Counted from the first letter of the stretch, positions 13,001-25,027 are shown. The stretch: DNA of 64,000 bases from Salminus brasiliensis (GCF_030463535.1 NC_132896.1:25667709-25731708), one strand, 5' to 3'. The notes: generated from the letters alone by a model not told the origin. Translations and numbers: made by a program.

Positions 13001-15639
13001 AGACGAGAGAAAAAAATCCCAAATTCTCCCAATTTATGACAAATTAGAAAATGAGAGTCCCTGCTGTAAATGCTGGCGTGACACTATGGCTGTTATACTG
13101 CTATTACAGTCATTAATACTGTTGTTTTATACAGCTTACTGACCTGGCATAAGGACTCCATTGTGGCCTTAAAACAGTGTTTTCTTCAGGAGTAAATATA
13201 CTGATACCACAGGGGTATCATAGGAATACATTTGAAAGTCTTCTTAGGCACATAGAAATGAGGAGGCTTAAATGAACCAGCAGCTCCATATGATGTTCAA
13301 CTATCAACATCAACTATCAGAATGGGGAAAAATGTGATCTCTGTTATTTTTAACATGAGCTGACTGTTGATGCCAGGCAAGCTAGACTGAGTATTCCTCT
13401 CCAAGACAGAAATGCCTTGTTGAGGTCAACAGAGTACAGTCAGATTGGTTACGGTTGAAATTGAGAGGAAAAAACCTTGAGCGAAATCAAGACTCCAAAT
13501 GGGAACCCATCCTCCTCTAGTCGGCAACGGATAGCACAACAAATAACGGAACAACAAGACTAACTGCACAGAAAGAGTAAGATAATGAAGAGCTATGGCT
13601 AATGTTAGAGTCATAAGTTATGAAAATGTGAGTAAGTGCTCAGTGTTAATGTGGGAGTCCATGCAGGATAAACAGGATGCACAGCTATGCATTACCTAGA
13701 GTGGTGTGAATGAATCAATCAATGCAGGGATCCAAAGCAGGACAGCATCGCAGAAGGCAGGAGGATAGTGGAAAGCCCAGCCAGGCAGCATTGGGACAGA
13801 ACAGTCATAGCAAGGCATCTTAAAACATGGGAAAGAGATAGACAGAGATAGACAGAAAGGACAGAACATTAAAACAGTGGGAGAGTCTGGACCGGTGGGT
13901 AGGCAGGCAGTAGCAGCCAACAACAAATATACTCGTACCAGCATTAAGCAGCCAGCAGGGGCACCTCAGGACATTGGAGAATGAGAAAAGGAACAAAAGT
14001 GTTTAGGAATATACACCATATTCTTGAGATTTATGACATTTTGCAGGCCTGGTAATCATGATTGCCATGAAAAGCTCTGCTCTCCACCTGCTTATAGTAA
14101 AACAACTCCTTTGTAGAACCTTCCCAAGTCTGTTTAGTAGAGTGCAGAACAACGCTGCGTGCAGAACAACATGTTCTGCTCCCTGCTCTTTCCCCCCTAC
14201 GTTGGTCAATGTGCAACAGCGCACCTGCCACAAGTGTTTGTGTCTCTTGTGTAAGGAGCTGCACTCAAGCAGCCCAAGTTTCCTGTGACTTGACAGGTTG
14301 TTAAGGGGAATCGTAAAAAGCATATGTAATATTTTAGCGCTTCTCCTCAATGGTTCTCGGCCTCCAAAAATGTGGCACCAAATGTGGAAGGACTTGGATC
14401 GGGAGACCCTCTTTTCACTAGGTTAATTTTAACACCTTCTGTAGTATTGCATAATGCTTTTCAGTACATGTACATATATGCCAAACACCAGTTAGTGACA
14501 CAGCTTAATACTGAATCTTTTGCTCTGACCTTTGTATCTTTATTTAACTGATCTTTGCAAGATTCAGGTCTTCACCAGGTTCTCTTCAAAAGCCACACAA
14601 ACCATTACAAATATTGCTGTCCAGTCCAAAAGAAGATGCGCTGCCAGGAAAGGATAAAAATGTTGTTGCATTGGTGCCGTGTTACGTATACAGTGAAACA
14701 CTGCCGTTACTACCTCAGAATAAGCATCTATCTATTGTTTCAGATGGTGTGATTTGAAAAAAGAAAGCCCACCTACTACAGCAGTTCCTGACTGGAGCTT
14801 TAAGGCAAGGATCTACATAGTCCATCCATCATGACTGAACCCACACATTCTGGATGTCAATAAGTCCAACAGCACTATGGTAGAACGAAAACCGTGATGT
14901 TACCACCCTGCAAGTTCAATAAACATATCCAAACACACCGCCCAACCACATTTGAGGTGAGCAGAAACCGAAAAGCATTCCAGCCGATGTTTTATGTTTA
15001 CTAAATAAACTTCGACCCTAATTATTAGTTTTTTTGCGCCTCCAAGAGATGAGACCAATAAATCAAGAGGGCGCGTTGACGTCAGATAATGAGCCAGCCC
15101 CCAGGTGAAGCATTTGTATGTGTCAACAATGGACGAGGAAAAAAGCCTTAGTCAGGCCGTGGAGCAAAAGATGATTAAAGATGCTGAGAGAAAAGTCATC
15201 CGAGCAGAGCCGGGAGGCTGCAAACTGGCCACGGTTCAGAGTCAGCACTGTGGTCCCGTGGAATGCCTAAAAATAACGGCGACGCGAAAAGATTACTTAC
15301 ATCACCCTCATCTGAACTTTCCACCATAATTAACTAATGTGTCTCTATTTATCATATTCTGACAGTTCATGGTTTTAGGGCAACCTGAGAGCTTTGATTT
15401 ATTTATTTAAGAAAGGAGAGCCAGTTTGCTCCCTCTAGTGGTCAAGAAATGATGGTTTTTCAGCTTTAGAGACTGACTTGACTGAACTTGGACATGACCT
15501 GGCAGAACACAGCATGCTTCAAACCATGTAAAACTTTCCTATTAAGATTAATTGGGTTTCAAACAGTAATCAACACTATGTTTCAGTTTAGAGAAGTGAA
15601 GAATGACTGGGGACAATGGAAAGTCGTTTTAGCCTACAA
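10083..15639. other. intergenic, no gene recognised
   Basis: No exon or RNA gene was recognised. A short (GTT)n run lies at 11011-11028. Moderately GC-rich patches at about 11040-11250 and 15060-15300 could be conserved non-coding elements of fgf16, but that needs alignment to other fish. Confidence 0.4.
15077..15084. promoter_or_regulatory. palindromic CRE-type site TGACGTCA
   Basis: A perfect 8-bp TGACGTCA (CREB/ATF consensus) lies in a locally CpG-containing patch about 10.4 kb upstream of fgf16. A single motif is weak evidence for a regulatory element. Confidence 0.25.
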
Positions 15640-16510
15640 TTAGACCAGTAATACTGGTACTAGTTTCTAGTAATCAATGTTCACATTTAAGAGCTCTGTA
15701 ATACAGTTTTTGCTAGTAGAAAGTCTAATTTAAAATAAGAGATGAAATGTTTACTAGTAATAATATCAGATCTACAGATCTATAAAGCCATTCTGACTAG
15801 TATTATTGGCAACACACCATTTACTTAATGTCATTTTGACTATTTCTTTGGAATTTCACTCTCTCTTATCTATAATTAAAATTTTACTTGTACAGAATCT
15901 GGTTACAGATATCTATAATTACTTTTTTACTGCTAAAAATTGTAGTACTAGTAAAAAAGTCCAGGCCACATATCCATAAATGAATCCTTACAATTACAAA
16001 TGTTAATTCAAAGATGCCCATATAATTACTTTTTGACTGGTAAAACTCCAGTTACAGATATTTACTAGTAAAAATTATAGCTCCAGATATCTACAATGTA
16101 ATTCTTAGTAGTAAAAAGTCCAGGTCACGTATATGTAAATGAATTCTTATTGGTGCAAATATTAATTCAAAGACAAAGATGCCCAAATTATTACTTGTTT
16201 ACCAGTAAAAACTGCAATTACAGATATCTATAATTACTTTTTTGCTTACAAATGTTTGAGTACTAGTGAAACATCCAGATCAAATATCAGTAAATGAATT
16301 CTTACTAGTACAAATGCTAATTCAAAGATGCCCATTTAATTACTTTTTTACTAGTAAAAACTCAATTTACAGATATCTAAAATTACTTTACTAGTAAAAA
16401 GTGTAGCTCCAGATATCTACAATGTAATTCTTAGTAGTGAAAATCCATGTAATTTATCCAATTCTTACTAGTACAAATGCTAATTCAAAGACAAAAACAC
16501 CCTTCTTTAC
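15640..16510 (+). repeat. degenerate satellite-like tandem repeat, ~155-163 bp period
   Basis: The landmark AATTCAAAG recurs at about 16005, 16164, 16319 and 16482, giving spacings near 159, 155 and 163. Each unit also contains ACAGATATCTATAATTAC, TTACTAGTAAAAA and ATGAATTCTTACTAGTACAA. More diverged units extend to the left. The sequence is very AT-rich and non-coding. Confidence 0.75.
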
Positions 16511-16544
16511 CATTTGTGTTGGATATAGATGGAATTTGGCCTCC

Positions 16545-16698
16545 ACCTTTAACCCATCCATGCAGTCAACACACAGATTCACACTAGTGATCAAACACAC
16601 ACAGTGTACAGTGAGCACACCCAGAGCGGTAAGCAGCCATTGCTACAGCACCCAGGAAGCAAAGAGGGTTGGGGCCTTGCTCAGGGGCCCAGCATATA
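16545..16698 (-). mobile_element. 5'-truncated tRNA-derived SINE
   Basis: On + this contains TTTAACCCATCCATG, then CACACCCAGAGCGGTAAGCAG, then GGGGCCTTGCTCAGGGGCCC. The same words occur in the same order in the better-preserved SINE at 30833-31118. The tRNA-like head seen there is missing here. Confidence 0.6.
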
Positions 16699-18884
16699 TC
16701 TCTAAAGTAGTTTTTGGCTTTAAAACACTGTAACATGGACAGGATAATTGACAGAATTCCAATCTTGGAAACCCTCACATTTTTAGGTGTTTAAGCCACG
16801 TTTGTGGCAAAAGAGTTTCACTATATGCCTGTTAATGATAGTTTTGAAACGTTTTAGCTAAATAGCTGCTAATGTAATCAGAACCTATACCTAAACTTTG
16901 AAAAGAGACTAAATGTGCACATTCAGTGCTGTCTGCAACCAAACATCATATTCCCAGTAGCAAGATCCTGAGGAATGTGTGTACTATACGATCACCATAA
17001 ATTACTGGCATGGACAGGAATGTTGACGACACCTTGAGCCCATAAGTGGTCACAGTAACTGGTCATTATGTCAGAGGTCTGTGAAAGAGTTAAAACAAAG
17101 GGGGGAGGGAATATATCCCCATGTAGATCGAGTTGATCAGTCATGAAGAGCATGGTTACCTTCAAAAAGTGGGAATGGCAACAGCCGGAGAACAGCAATT
17201 GGTACAAATAAGCAAACCGAGTGACTTGGGGAGAAAGAAAGAGAGAGAGACAGGCCGAGAAAGAGAGAGAGAGAGAAAGAGTGGGAGGGGGTGACCAGCT
17301 GGATTGCCATGTAAATAGTTGTGAAGATAGGTAGGGCCTGGACCAGTGCCAAGGGCTCTACAAAGGCCTTCTAACATCTGTTTGAGGGTAGATTCCTGCT
17401 CTGTGTTGGAGAAAGAATAACACTCTTCCCTCAGATGGAGTCGTTTTCTAATGATCACGCAAGACACTTCTTTATACAATCAGTGTCCAGGTCTGAAGTG
17501 ACACGGTTGTGTACGTCAACACCCTGGCCCACTGATTACACAAGAAGAGTTTACGACTCCTTAGCAGTCGCAAGACTGGAGGGAACCTTTGGAGAAGATC
17601 CAATTGATTGTTTTCCACTCTTCAAGAATTTATCTCTTCTACCAGTCATTCCATGAATGTTGAGCATTCCTTGCTACGAGGTATGTCTGCACACCAGCGA
17701 GTAAGCAGACTTCTAAAAAGTGGTCTGTTCTATGATCATGCAGCGCAACCTTATCACAGTTCAAAATCACGTAGACGTTACAAGATTGGACACTTGAATG
17801 TATCTTGAGGTTTTCTTGGTCTTGGGGCAGAATGGTAGCACGTTATCCTACAAGTCACAGACATCACCGTCCTAATTTCTGCTTCAGGCTAAGGGCTTGA
17901 CATCCCCCTAGATTTTCTCAGACGCAGCAGGAAATGGGGCAAACCACAAGTTAGGAGTAGAAACATCACCTCGCAAAACCAAATTCCCAAGTGACCAAGA
18001 GTGCAAACACATAAAACGTTGGAGCGGGTTGGAGGAAAAGAAGCTGCGGCATTGCTGGGGCAGAACTTTGGGGGGTCGCATGACACAATCCTCTCTCTCT
18101 CCCTACATGCAGAGCATATGAAACTAATTTGTATAACAAATGTTGGTTTAAGACGGCGTTCCTCAACAACTGGTGGCTCTTCAAGGGCTGGAGCGTTCAG
18201 TTCGTTAAGAGCTTAAGGCAAAAGCAAACAAATTAATTAACGCTATCTACATTGCTGGATGGCCAAGCCAAGCAGGCCCTTGAAATGCTATACCATTACC
18301 TAAATTCGCATGCATCTGTCCGTGTCTTCACTCAGCCCTGGGCGTGCATGCTGCCCGGCCTTGACTGAGGCCGGGAGGACCACCTGTGTGAAAGGGGAGA
18401 CCCGGCATGTTATGTCTCTGCAACAGAATAAAATAACACAGAATCCAGCTCTGCAAATAACTCCGTGCAGCGGATCGTTTTTCCGAGTGCAGTCCCGATA
18501 CAAAGGCAAAATAAGAACAGATGATATCATACTCTGGGATCATGGGGAGGAGGGGTGGATTTGCTTTTGAATGTACAGAACACACCATGGTTAGTGCTAA
18601 AGTTCGGTGTTTCTGTATGTGAGGTGCCCCGAAATGTCACATCCCTTACCAAGGTCACCCTCGTAGCAGCCGAGTGGCGGGTAATGGTATTAGGTGGTTG
18701 CCCACTGCAAACGTAACTTGCATAATTTGTCCCGCACTTTTTTGAGATGTCAACAGCATTCCAACTCCAGATTTTTGGGTCTGATTGTGCGAGCAGACAC
18801 ACAGTTGGCAGATTTTTTCCATATTGGAAGGAATGGGGTGAGAAAGTTTGTGCACCCTTCTAATGTCATGAAGATACATACATT
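16699..18884. other. intergenic, no gene recognised
   Basis: A purine-rich (GA)n tract lies at about 17230-17282. Overlapping open frames of 60-105 codons on both strands show no recognisable protein. Confidence 0.45.
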
Positions 18885-19165
18885 AGTAACACCCAACCAA
18901 CAACATGGGCTACCACAGCAACCATTTGGTAACACCTGGTGCCATAGGAATCACCTGGGATAGCACAACAACTGTCCAGCAACCACCATAACAACCATCT
19001 AGCAACACTATAGCAACCACTTAGTGTCATAATAGCAACTGCCTAACAACACCCTAGCAACCACCTAGCAACACCATTGCAACTGCCAGGCAACACCCTT
19101 GCAACCACTAAACAACACTATAGCAACCACCTGGGATACCATAGCACCACATACAGCCTAGCAAA
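18885..19165 (+). repeat. minisatellite of CCTAGCAACCACC-type units
   Basis: Words CAACACC, TAGCAACCACC and CATAGCAACC alternate in imperfect units of roughly 15-30 bp, for example at 18965-19140. Non-coding. Confidence 0.75.
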
Positions 19166-20059
19166 AAGAAACCCTCTCTGCAGACTAGTGGCAGGCAATT
19201 GCACCACAGTGGTGATTCGACTTGCTACAAATTACAGAAGCCTGTGCTGTGCATTCAGCACTGATAGGTTATCCTCACCAATTGGCAACGACTAACACTG
19301 CAAGAAGTGAAGACACTAAAGGTTTAGCAACAGTTCAAACACAGCTCATCACCATTTCACATACAGCTGTGTTGCAGGAGGCTTAACATATGTTCTACAT
19401 TCTGCACATGGCCGAGGCATTTCTTCAAAACCTGAGCACCTCTGTTGGAAAAGCATCTGTTGAGATTCTTAAAAAACCTAATAAGTGAATCAGGTATCAG
19501 CCCAACTCCGACATGCCAGGTCTTACTGTCCTACTTCACGTCTTTTAATGAAAGAGGTGGCCGGGCACCAGGCATGCATTGTGGTCATTATCTTTGTCCT
19601 TTATCCTTTAGAAACTCTCGGCATATGGGAACATTTTCTACTCCTGATTTTTTTCCCCTCGGCACTCATAAATCCAACATGTCAACTATAAAATATAGCT
19701 GACCAGCAACAGATGTAGTTACATAGGTTTTTTAAAGAAAAAAAAACTGATGTCAGGAGCGCAGGCAGTGAATGTCTTCATGCAATTCCCAAAACCAGTC
19801 AATTTAAGGGATGGCAGAAATCCCAAAACTAGCCTTTTCAGACTTGACACCAAGGGTGAGTGTGCAAAAGCATACAACCAAGTAACCCACTCTTTATTAG
19901 CCTCAGCCTGTAGACCTGTTGTTTCAGTGGAGGTTGGTGAAACAAGATCTTGGTCCAGTCACATGCTTTCCAAAAGGCTGAAGCTTAAAGATGATTTCAC
20001 TAATATTTTAAGCATGAGTATTTTTTTAAGCATGATCTTTCACCATTCCATCTTAACCT
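19166..20059. other. intergenic, no gene recognised
   Basis: A 143-codon open frame (19750-20181, +) has no recognisable domain and runs into the adjacent Tc1 relic. I do not call it a gene. Confidence 0.45.
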
Positions 20060-20937
20060 CCATCCTCAAAAAAAGGGACAGGGGCTCCAAGCAAAAGCTT
20101 GGTCACCCTGCATGGTCAGTACTTGGTAACAACCCCCTTTGGCAAGTATCACAGCTTGTAAACGCTTTTTGCAGCAGCTAAGAGTTTTTCAGTTTTTGTC
20201 TGGGGGGTTTTGGCACTTTCTTTCGTGGGCTGTCTTGAGCTTTTTGATGATGTTTAGGTCCCTTGAGGTAGTCCACTGTGGATTTTGAGATGTGCTTAGG
20301 ATCTTTATCCTGTCGTAGAAGCCATTCCTTAAAATAAATATCTGCACCCTTGTTTCAAGTCCAATGGTGCTTTAGGCTTGTTGTTGCTGATGCAGACATT
20401 TGTGGGGAGAACGCTGGAACCGTTTTCTTCTGATGACCCTTCTTCTGTTAATGCTATATTTGTGCCGGTGTTGCTGCACAGTAGAATAGTGCACCACCAC
20501 TCCAAAGTCTGCTAAATCTTCCTGAAGGTCTTTTCTGAAGGTCTTGAGCAGTTCTCTTAGAAGGTGTTCTAGGTTTTCCAAGCCTTAATGTGATCTCCAT
20601 CATTCCTGTTAGCTGCTTTTTCTTAATTACATTAAACGACTACCTATGTTTTTATAACCTTCTCCTACTCATTTTCAGAGAGTGAGAGCAGCTTAGAAGA
20701 TCCCATGGATGCTGATTTTTGGGACATCTTTTTTTGAAAAGGTTTGAGCAGTTACAGTATTGAGTGAAATTTGCATCACTTGGCCTTTCCTAACGATGAT
20801 GATAAAAAATCATTTTTAATCTTTAACTTCATGCCTTTTGGGGATCAGTTCATGTTCTACTCGCTCAACCATTCTCAGTAACAGAAACTTTGACCAGGGC
20901 TGGCCAAACACCTTGCACGCCACTGTACGCTTTGGAA
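20060..20937 (-). mobile_element. Tc1/mariner-like transposon relic with internal deletions
   Basis: The outer end, read on - from about 20937, is ACAGTGGCGTGCAAGGTGTT, a plausible terminal repeat. Transposase pieces on - include KDLQEDLADFGVVVHYSTVQ (20581-20372 region), HKYSINRR and QDKDPKHISKS, the last retaining an Asp of the catalytic core. The LNPIE/LW region is missing. The closing part, CTTGCCAAAGGGGGTTGTTA, matches the end of the relic at 1-895. Confidence 0.85.
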
Positions 20938-22659
20938 GACTAGATTTCTATGGCTACCCCTATTTGTAATTTCTGGCATGAAAGAAAGATCGGAAGACAA
21001 AGGTGAATGCCACAGCAGCTCCTCCTGTTCACGCTTGTGAACTTGTGAACTTGCCAGCTGCTGTTGGAAAGTGAGCTTGCCAGTAATAAGCGCTGTCTGT
21101 CAGAGATGCATTAGCTTTGATTTCAAAGCAATAGTAACACCTGAAATGACATCAGCTTGCCTATTCGACTGACTTCTGTGTCCACAAATCAGGCTTGCTC
21201 TGGACAATTTCACAGAGAAACTGGAAATCCAGAAACCTATTACATTGCTGTGCACAGGTTTAGGCATCATTAGACACCACGTAGATGCTAAACTCTAAAC
21301 TCCACTGCATAGGTGGAGCTTTCCAGATAATGGGTTTCGTTCTCAAGGGGGTTGGGATCAGCTTGCCCCATTTCCCCCTATACAACTGCATCAGAACCTA
21401 TAGCACAACTTACTCAAGTATGGGTGAACATTGCCATGTTATCCTGCGGTGCTTCACAAATTGCTTCATCAGTACTAAAACAGCAACCACACCAGGTGTG
21501 CACCTTTTGGTGTGGAGCAGGGCAGGAACATCACATTATTGTAACTCATCCAGGCATTGTCAGGCAAATAACAAGACACATTCAATCCCACTCTGTCTAA
21601 GGGATGTTCGTTTTTTGCCAATCAGAAAGTGTACCTAGGGGCTGGGGATTTCCTAAAATGGCGAACACCTGTAACTTTTTAAACGCGTTGCTGATTAAAG
21701 CCCTTTATTTTGGACTCTCCGATCTGACACCGATATGTTTTCCGTAGCTGATGGCTAATTAAATCTGCCTTTGGCTTTGTTTATATTGCATTTACAAGAA
21801 GGCAAGTAACAACTCATGGTCTTCAACGGCACGCTCACTTCTCGCACAAGTCAGCGCCTGTCCAATACGCTGCGTATCAAATTAAAAGCTTCAAATCGAA
21901 TCATAAATCAAGCTATTGTTCCAGGTACTGTTGTTATTTCTTCTTTCATGTCTCCTGTTCATTGCAGAGAGAACAAACAGTGCTTCCCCAAGTACATGTT
22001 CAAATAGCTGACATAACCTTACAGCCCCACTAGATAAAGGTTTATTAGATAAAGGCTTGTGAAGGCTGCTGTGGTCTAACAGTTTGAGGAGAGGGCTTGG
22101 GGCCCAAACATGGCTGGTGCAATCCCCAGGTCTGGCAGGAAGCTGGTGGTGGGGGAAGTGAAGACCCATCCCTCCCTCAATGTTCACAACCCCCAAACTG
22201 CTCCCTGGATGCTGCAGTGGCTACGCACGGTTTCCTTCTTGCTAATAAACATGGTGTCATGCACAGTGCCACTCTTCACAAGTATTCATTGGTCACTTTA
22301 CTTCATTGGCTGAATTAGGCAGACCGTTGACCAGATATGACTTAAATGCTGGATCATAAGTACTGATAAGTACGGTGTTGCTAGGGTTTTAACACCAGTC
22401 ACCAGTCAGTGTCACCGCCACTTCAAGAGTGGACTGTCCTCTTGAATTATACGGTCAAGGCCAGTTCTGAGGTTAGAAGCTGCCCACGGATGAAAGGCTG
22501 TGATCTTTAAATGTACACCAGCAAAGACAAGGTTTCTAATAAAGTGGCCATAACAATAAAGTGAATATGGGCTTGAAAATAATGTGCCGAAAACCTTCTT
22601 AGACTGTGTAGTCCTGGTGAAAAGGCTGCACTTTATAATACCTCTTTCAGTGTGCTCAT
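20938..22659. other. intergenic; short Tc1-type terminus near 22528-22552
   Basis: Mostly unassigned. TTTCTAATAAAGTGGCCA (from about 22531) matches the terminal repeat typical of one fish Tc1 family, the family also represented at 60480-61110. The transposase body is absent. Confidence 0.45.
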
Positions 22660-22856
22660 TTGTGCAAGGGCTGTGTATTGGCAAGGACCTGGCAATAAGT
22701 ATCACAATGCAGGGGTATCGATTCAATATGTTGCGATATATTCTGATACTGCAAGGTGATATGTGTTTTTTTAAACAGTTTATGAAAACTGTCATAGTAT
22801 AAAAAACACACCATATGCATAACAATCTGAATAAAATAATACTTTTCATCCAATCC

Positions 22857-23058
22857 AGAGTCTGACAGGGGGATATTCCCGAAGGTGGAGAAACGCTGTA
22901 AATCCAGACCAGTGGAGCCCAGGAAGTTACTCACTTGCACTACTGAGATAAGTGCACACTCTCTGACGACCCTGTGTGCACACACTCAGACCCACGCAGA
23001 GGATCCCCAGGACACATGCTCACTCGCTTCAGCTCTAACCGCCACCCTCCCGGAATCC
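22857..23058 (-). pseudogene. fgf16: inverted partial copy of fgf16 5' leader and exon 1
   Basis: On -, this sequence follows fgf16 25370-25601 closely. Shared words include GGATCCTCTGC, TGGGTCTGAGTG, GTGCACTT, GAGTAAC, TTCCTGGGCTCC, CTGGATTTACAG and TTCGGGAATATCCCCCTGTC. The conceptual peptide keeps FLGSTGLDLQRFSTFGNIPL. About 31 bp corresponding to 25502-25532, including the ATG, are deleted. Similarity stops after the SDS codons, so it cannot make FGF16. Many point differences show it is an old duplicate and not an assembly echo. Confidence 0.85.
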
Positions 23059-23143
23059 AGGGTTATCTAGTCTTATCTAGCGGTCGGGTTTAAATACAAC
23101 ACAATCATCCACTGTCTGCCACCAATTTTACATGTACAGTATT

Positions 23144-23347
23144 AATTAACAGCCAATACTCTGTTTTGGGGAATTGATACAGTACTGCAAACATAATATC
23201 GCGATACTTCGATATAGATCTGTATTTTCTTACACCCCTGCTCAGCACTGTGTACTGGTACTACGGCCTACGTCCTACAGTACTGCTTGGACAAGGTTAC
23301 ATATAATGTCTTTGGTAAGGCAATGTAGTCTCTCTTATTCCAGGTGA
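23144..23347 (+). repeat. 204-bp direct repeat, copy A
   Basis: Nearly identical to 24198-24401. It runs from AATTAACAGCCAATACTCTG through ATATCGCGATACTTCGATAT to CTCTTATTCCAGGTGA, with only a few substitutions around TGTACTGGTACTACGG. Similarity ends abruptly at both outer ends. Confidence 0.9.
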
Positions 23348-23859
23348 GTGTTTTTTTTTCCACATTTTTATGAAATTCCGTCTGCCCCCCCCCCTCCTCC
23401 TCCTCCTCCTCCTCCAGACATTCCCTGTACTGGTCAACTTTAATCAAATACGCCATCAGCATTATTATTTTTCCTCTTCCCTGCTTTTTTCTGAGCCTCC
23501 AGTCTCCAGCAGCTGCTTTAAAGCTACACTGCTACCGTAGAGACAGAGCACCTGCTTCAGTCTTCAGTCGGGGAAATGTCTGTAAAAGTTCAAAGTGAGC
23601 ATAGACTCAAACGCTCAGACTAAATCAGTGGTCAGGAATTGAGGCTATTACAGAGTGGGTCACCTCTCCTGGGCTATCGCCAGTGATCTGGAAGAGCCAT
23701 TACAGTCACTGCAACTGGAAGGGTGGTTTGGAGGTTGGAGGCTGCTTTTATGTGGGTAGTGTTGACTTCTCTACACTTGTTTGTTTGTTGTTTGTTTGTT
23801 TTGGTGGGTTTCAGGGGGTTTTCACTTCACTTCACTCCAGCTATCCTTGTGTCCTTGTG

Positions 23860-24010
23860 TTTGTTTGGATTTCCCAAATGGGCCCCATTGTTACAGCACA
23901 CCCAAATCTCACATGGGTCCCATCTTTAGCACGTTCTGGTCCTATCACTGACTCTGGTGGGACCCTGGTGGGCATCCATACAGGTCCCACATGGGCATGT
24001 TATGTGGAAA
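23860..24010 (+). repeat. dispersed repeat of the CATGTGGG family, copy 2 (partial)
   Basis: Shares CCATTGTTACAGC, AATCTCACATGGGTCCCATC, ACTCTGGTGGGACCCTGGTG and CCCACATGGGCATGTTA-type words with 33550-33700 (+) and with 3691-3965 (-). The terminal repeats are not preserved. Confidence 0.6.
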
Positions 24011-24140
24011 CTACTTTTTCTTACATTTTGACTTAACATTTCAAAGCGTTCTGAAACATTTTGACATAGTATCTCATTTATTACTGGATTTCCCCAAAAA
24101 ACTAAAGAAAGAATGACTTTTCTTCAAACTGTGATTCAGA

Positions 24141-24196
24141 ATACCCATGCAGAGGATCCCGAGGACAAGCGCTCACTCGCTTCAGCTCTAACCGTC
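24141..24196 (-). pseudogene. fgf16: second, shorter inverted fragment of the fgf16 leader
   Basis: CCCATGCAGAGGATCCCGAG (from 24144), followed by CGCTCACTCGCTTCAGC, is the reverse complement of fgf16 leader sequence at about 25384-25434. It is closer to the source than the 22857-23058 copy. Only the untranslated leader part is present. It joins directly to direct-repeat copy B, which indicates that a duplicated block lost ~100 bp. Confidence 0.8.
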
Positions 24197-24197
24197 C

Positions 24198-24401
24198 AAT
24201 TAACAGCCAATACTCTGTTTTGGGGAATTGATACAGTACTGCAAACATAATATCGCGATACTTCGATATAGATCTGTATTTTCTTACACCCCTGCTCAGC
24301 ACTGTGTACCGGTAATATGGCCTACGTCCTACAGTACTGCTTGGACCAGGTTACATATAATGTCTTTGGTAAGGCAATGTAGTCTCTCTTATTCCAGGTG
24401 A
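24198..24401 (+). repeat. 204-bp direct repeat, copy B
   Basis: Partner of 23144-23347 at a spacing of 1054 bp. Together with the adjoining leader fragments, the two copies indicate that one segment carrying an inverted piece of the fgf16 leader was duplicated in tandem, then partly deleted. Confidence 0.9.
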
Positions 24402-25020
24402 TTTTTTTTATATATTTTGATGTAAAGAGTTCAAATCTTCACTTAACTACATTTAAAAAGTTTAAATCTTAAAAGAATGACAACTTCTTTTTAGCAGAAG
24501 TTTGACTTTCTGACTTCATTACTTTAAAGTAAGGACTTCTATCTGGCATTATGACTTTTCTTTACTGGATCTCGTGTGTTAACTGGTGTTAACGTCATAT
24601 CAGTTTTTCACCTAATTTCTCAAAATTGTGTAAATATTCTGGCTTATTTCAAAATAATACATCATCATCATCATCTTTACACTGGATTTCTGAATGAGTA
24701 TGTCAAAAACATTATGAAATACCTCAAATAATAACTTTCCATAATGATAAGTTGACAAGTTTCTGATTAATTACTAGGCCAGTAAATAATTTCTTGATCT
24801 AAAGATGCTGGAGATGCTGAGTCTGACATATTACTGACTACCTCCAGTAGGAGAAGGAGCAGGCACTTTTCCAGTGTGCTTCCATAGGGAGTTATTCTCC
24901 CATATGTAGTTTTTCCCCTGTGGTTAGTCTTCACTCCATATATCCGCCCTGTGTTGTTTGTCCTCCCTCTCTGATCACTCTTTACTCCATCACGCCTCCG
25001 TATCTCCAGTTGCGCCCCAC

Positions 25021-25027
25021 TCTCTCC

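Larger units (their letters stand above)
22660..23347. mobile_element. transposon-like segment enclosing an inverted fgf16 fragment
   Basis: The left part (22669-22760: GTATTGGCAAGGACCTGGC, GCAGGGGT, ATGTTGCGATATATTCTG) and the right part (23160-23260: ATATCGCGATACTTCGATAT, CACCCCTGCTCAGCACTGTG) look like loosely inverted ends. Both have an AGGGGT/ACCCCT word followed by CGATAT-rich sequence. A damaged copy of the fgf16 leader and exon 1 lies between them. Whether the two ends belong to one element is inference. Confidence 0.4.

Noticed and set aside
15105..15329. 74-codon open frame starting MDEEKSLSQAVEQ
   Set aside because: It looks superficially protein-like but has no match I recognise and no splice sites. 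Better treated as possible conserved non-coding DNA.
18885..19165. Possible CRISPR-like array because of regular short repeats
   Set aside because: Units are imperfect and contiguous with no unique spacers, in a vertebrate genome. It is a minisatellite.
19750..20181. 143-codon open frame on +
   Set aside because: The sequence is low-similarity filler that continues antisense into a Tc1 relic, so it is most likely a chance open frame.
22656..22985. Possible second FGF gene on -
   Set aside because: Only ~25 residues match FGF16, the start codon region is deleted, and the frame runs into unrelated AT-rich sequence. It is a pseudogene fragment.
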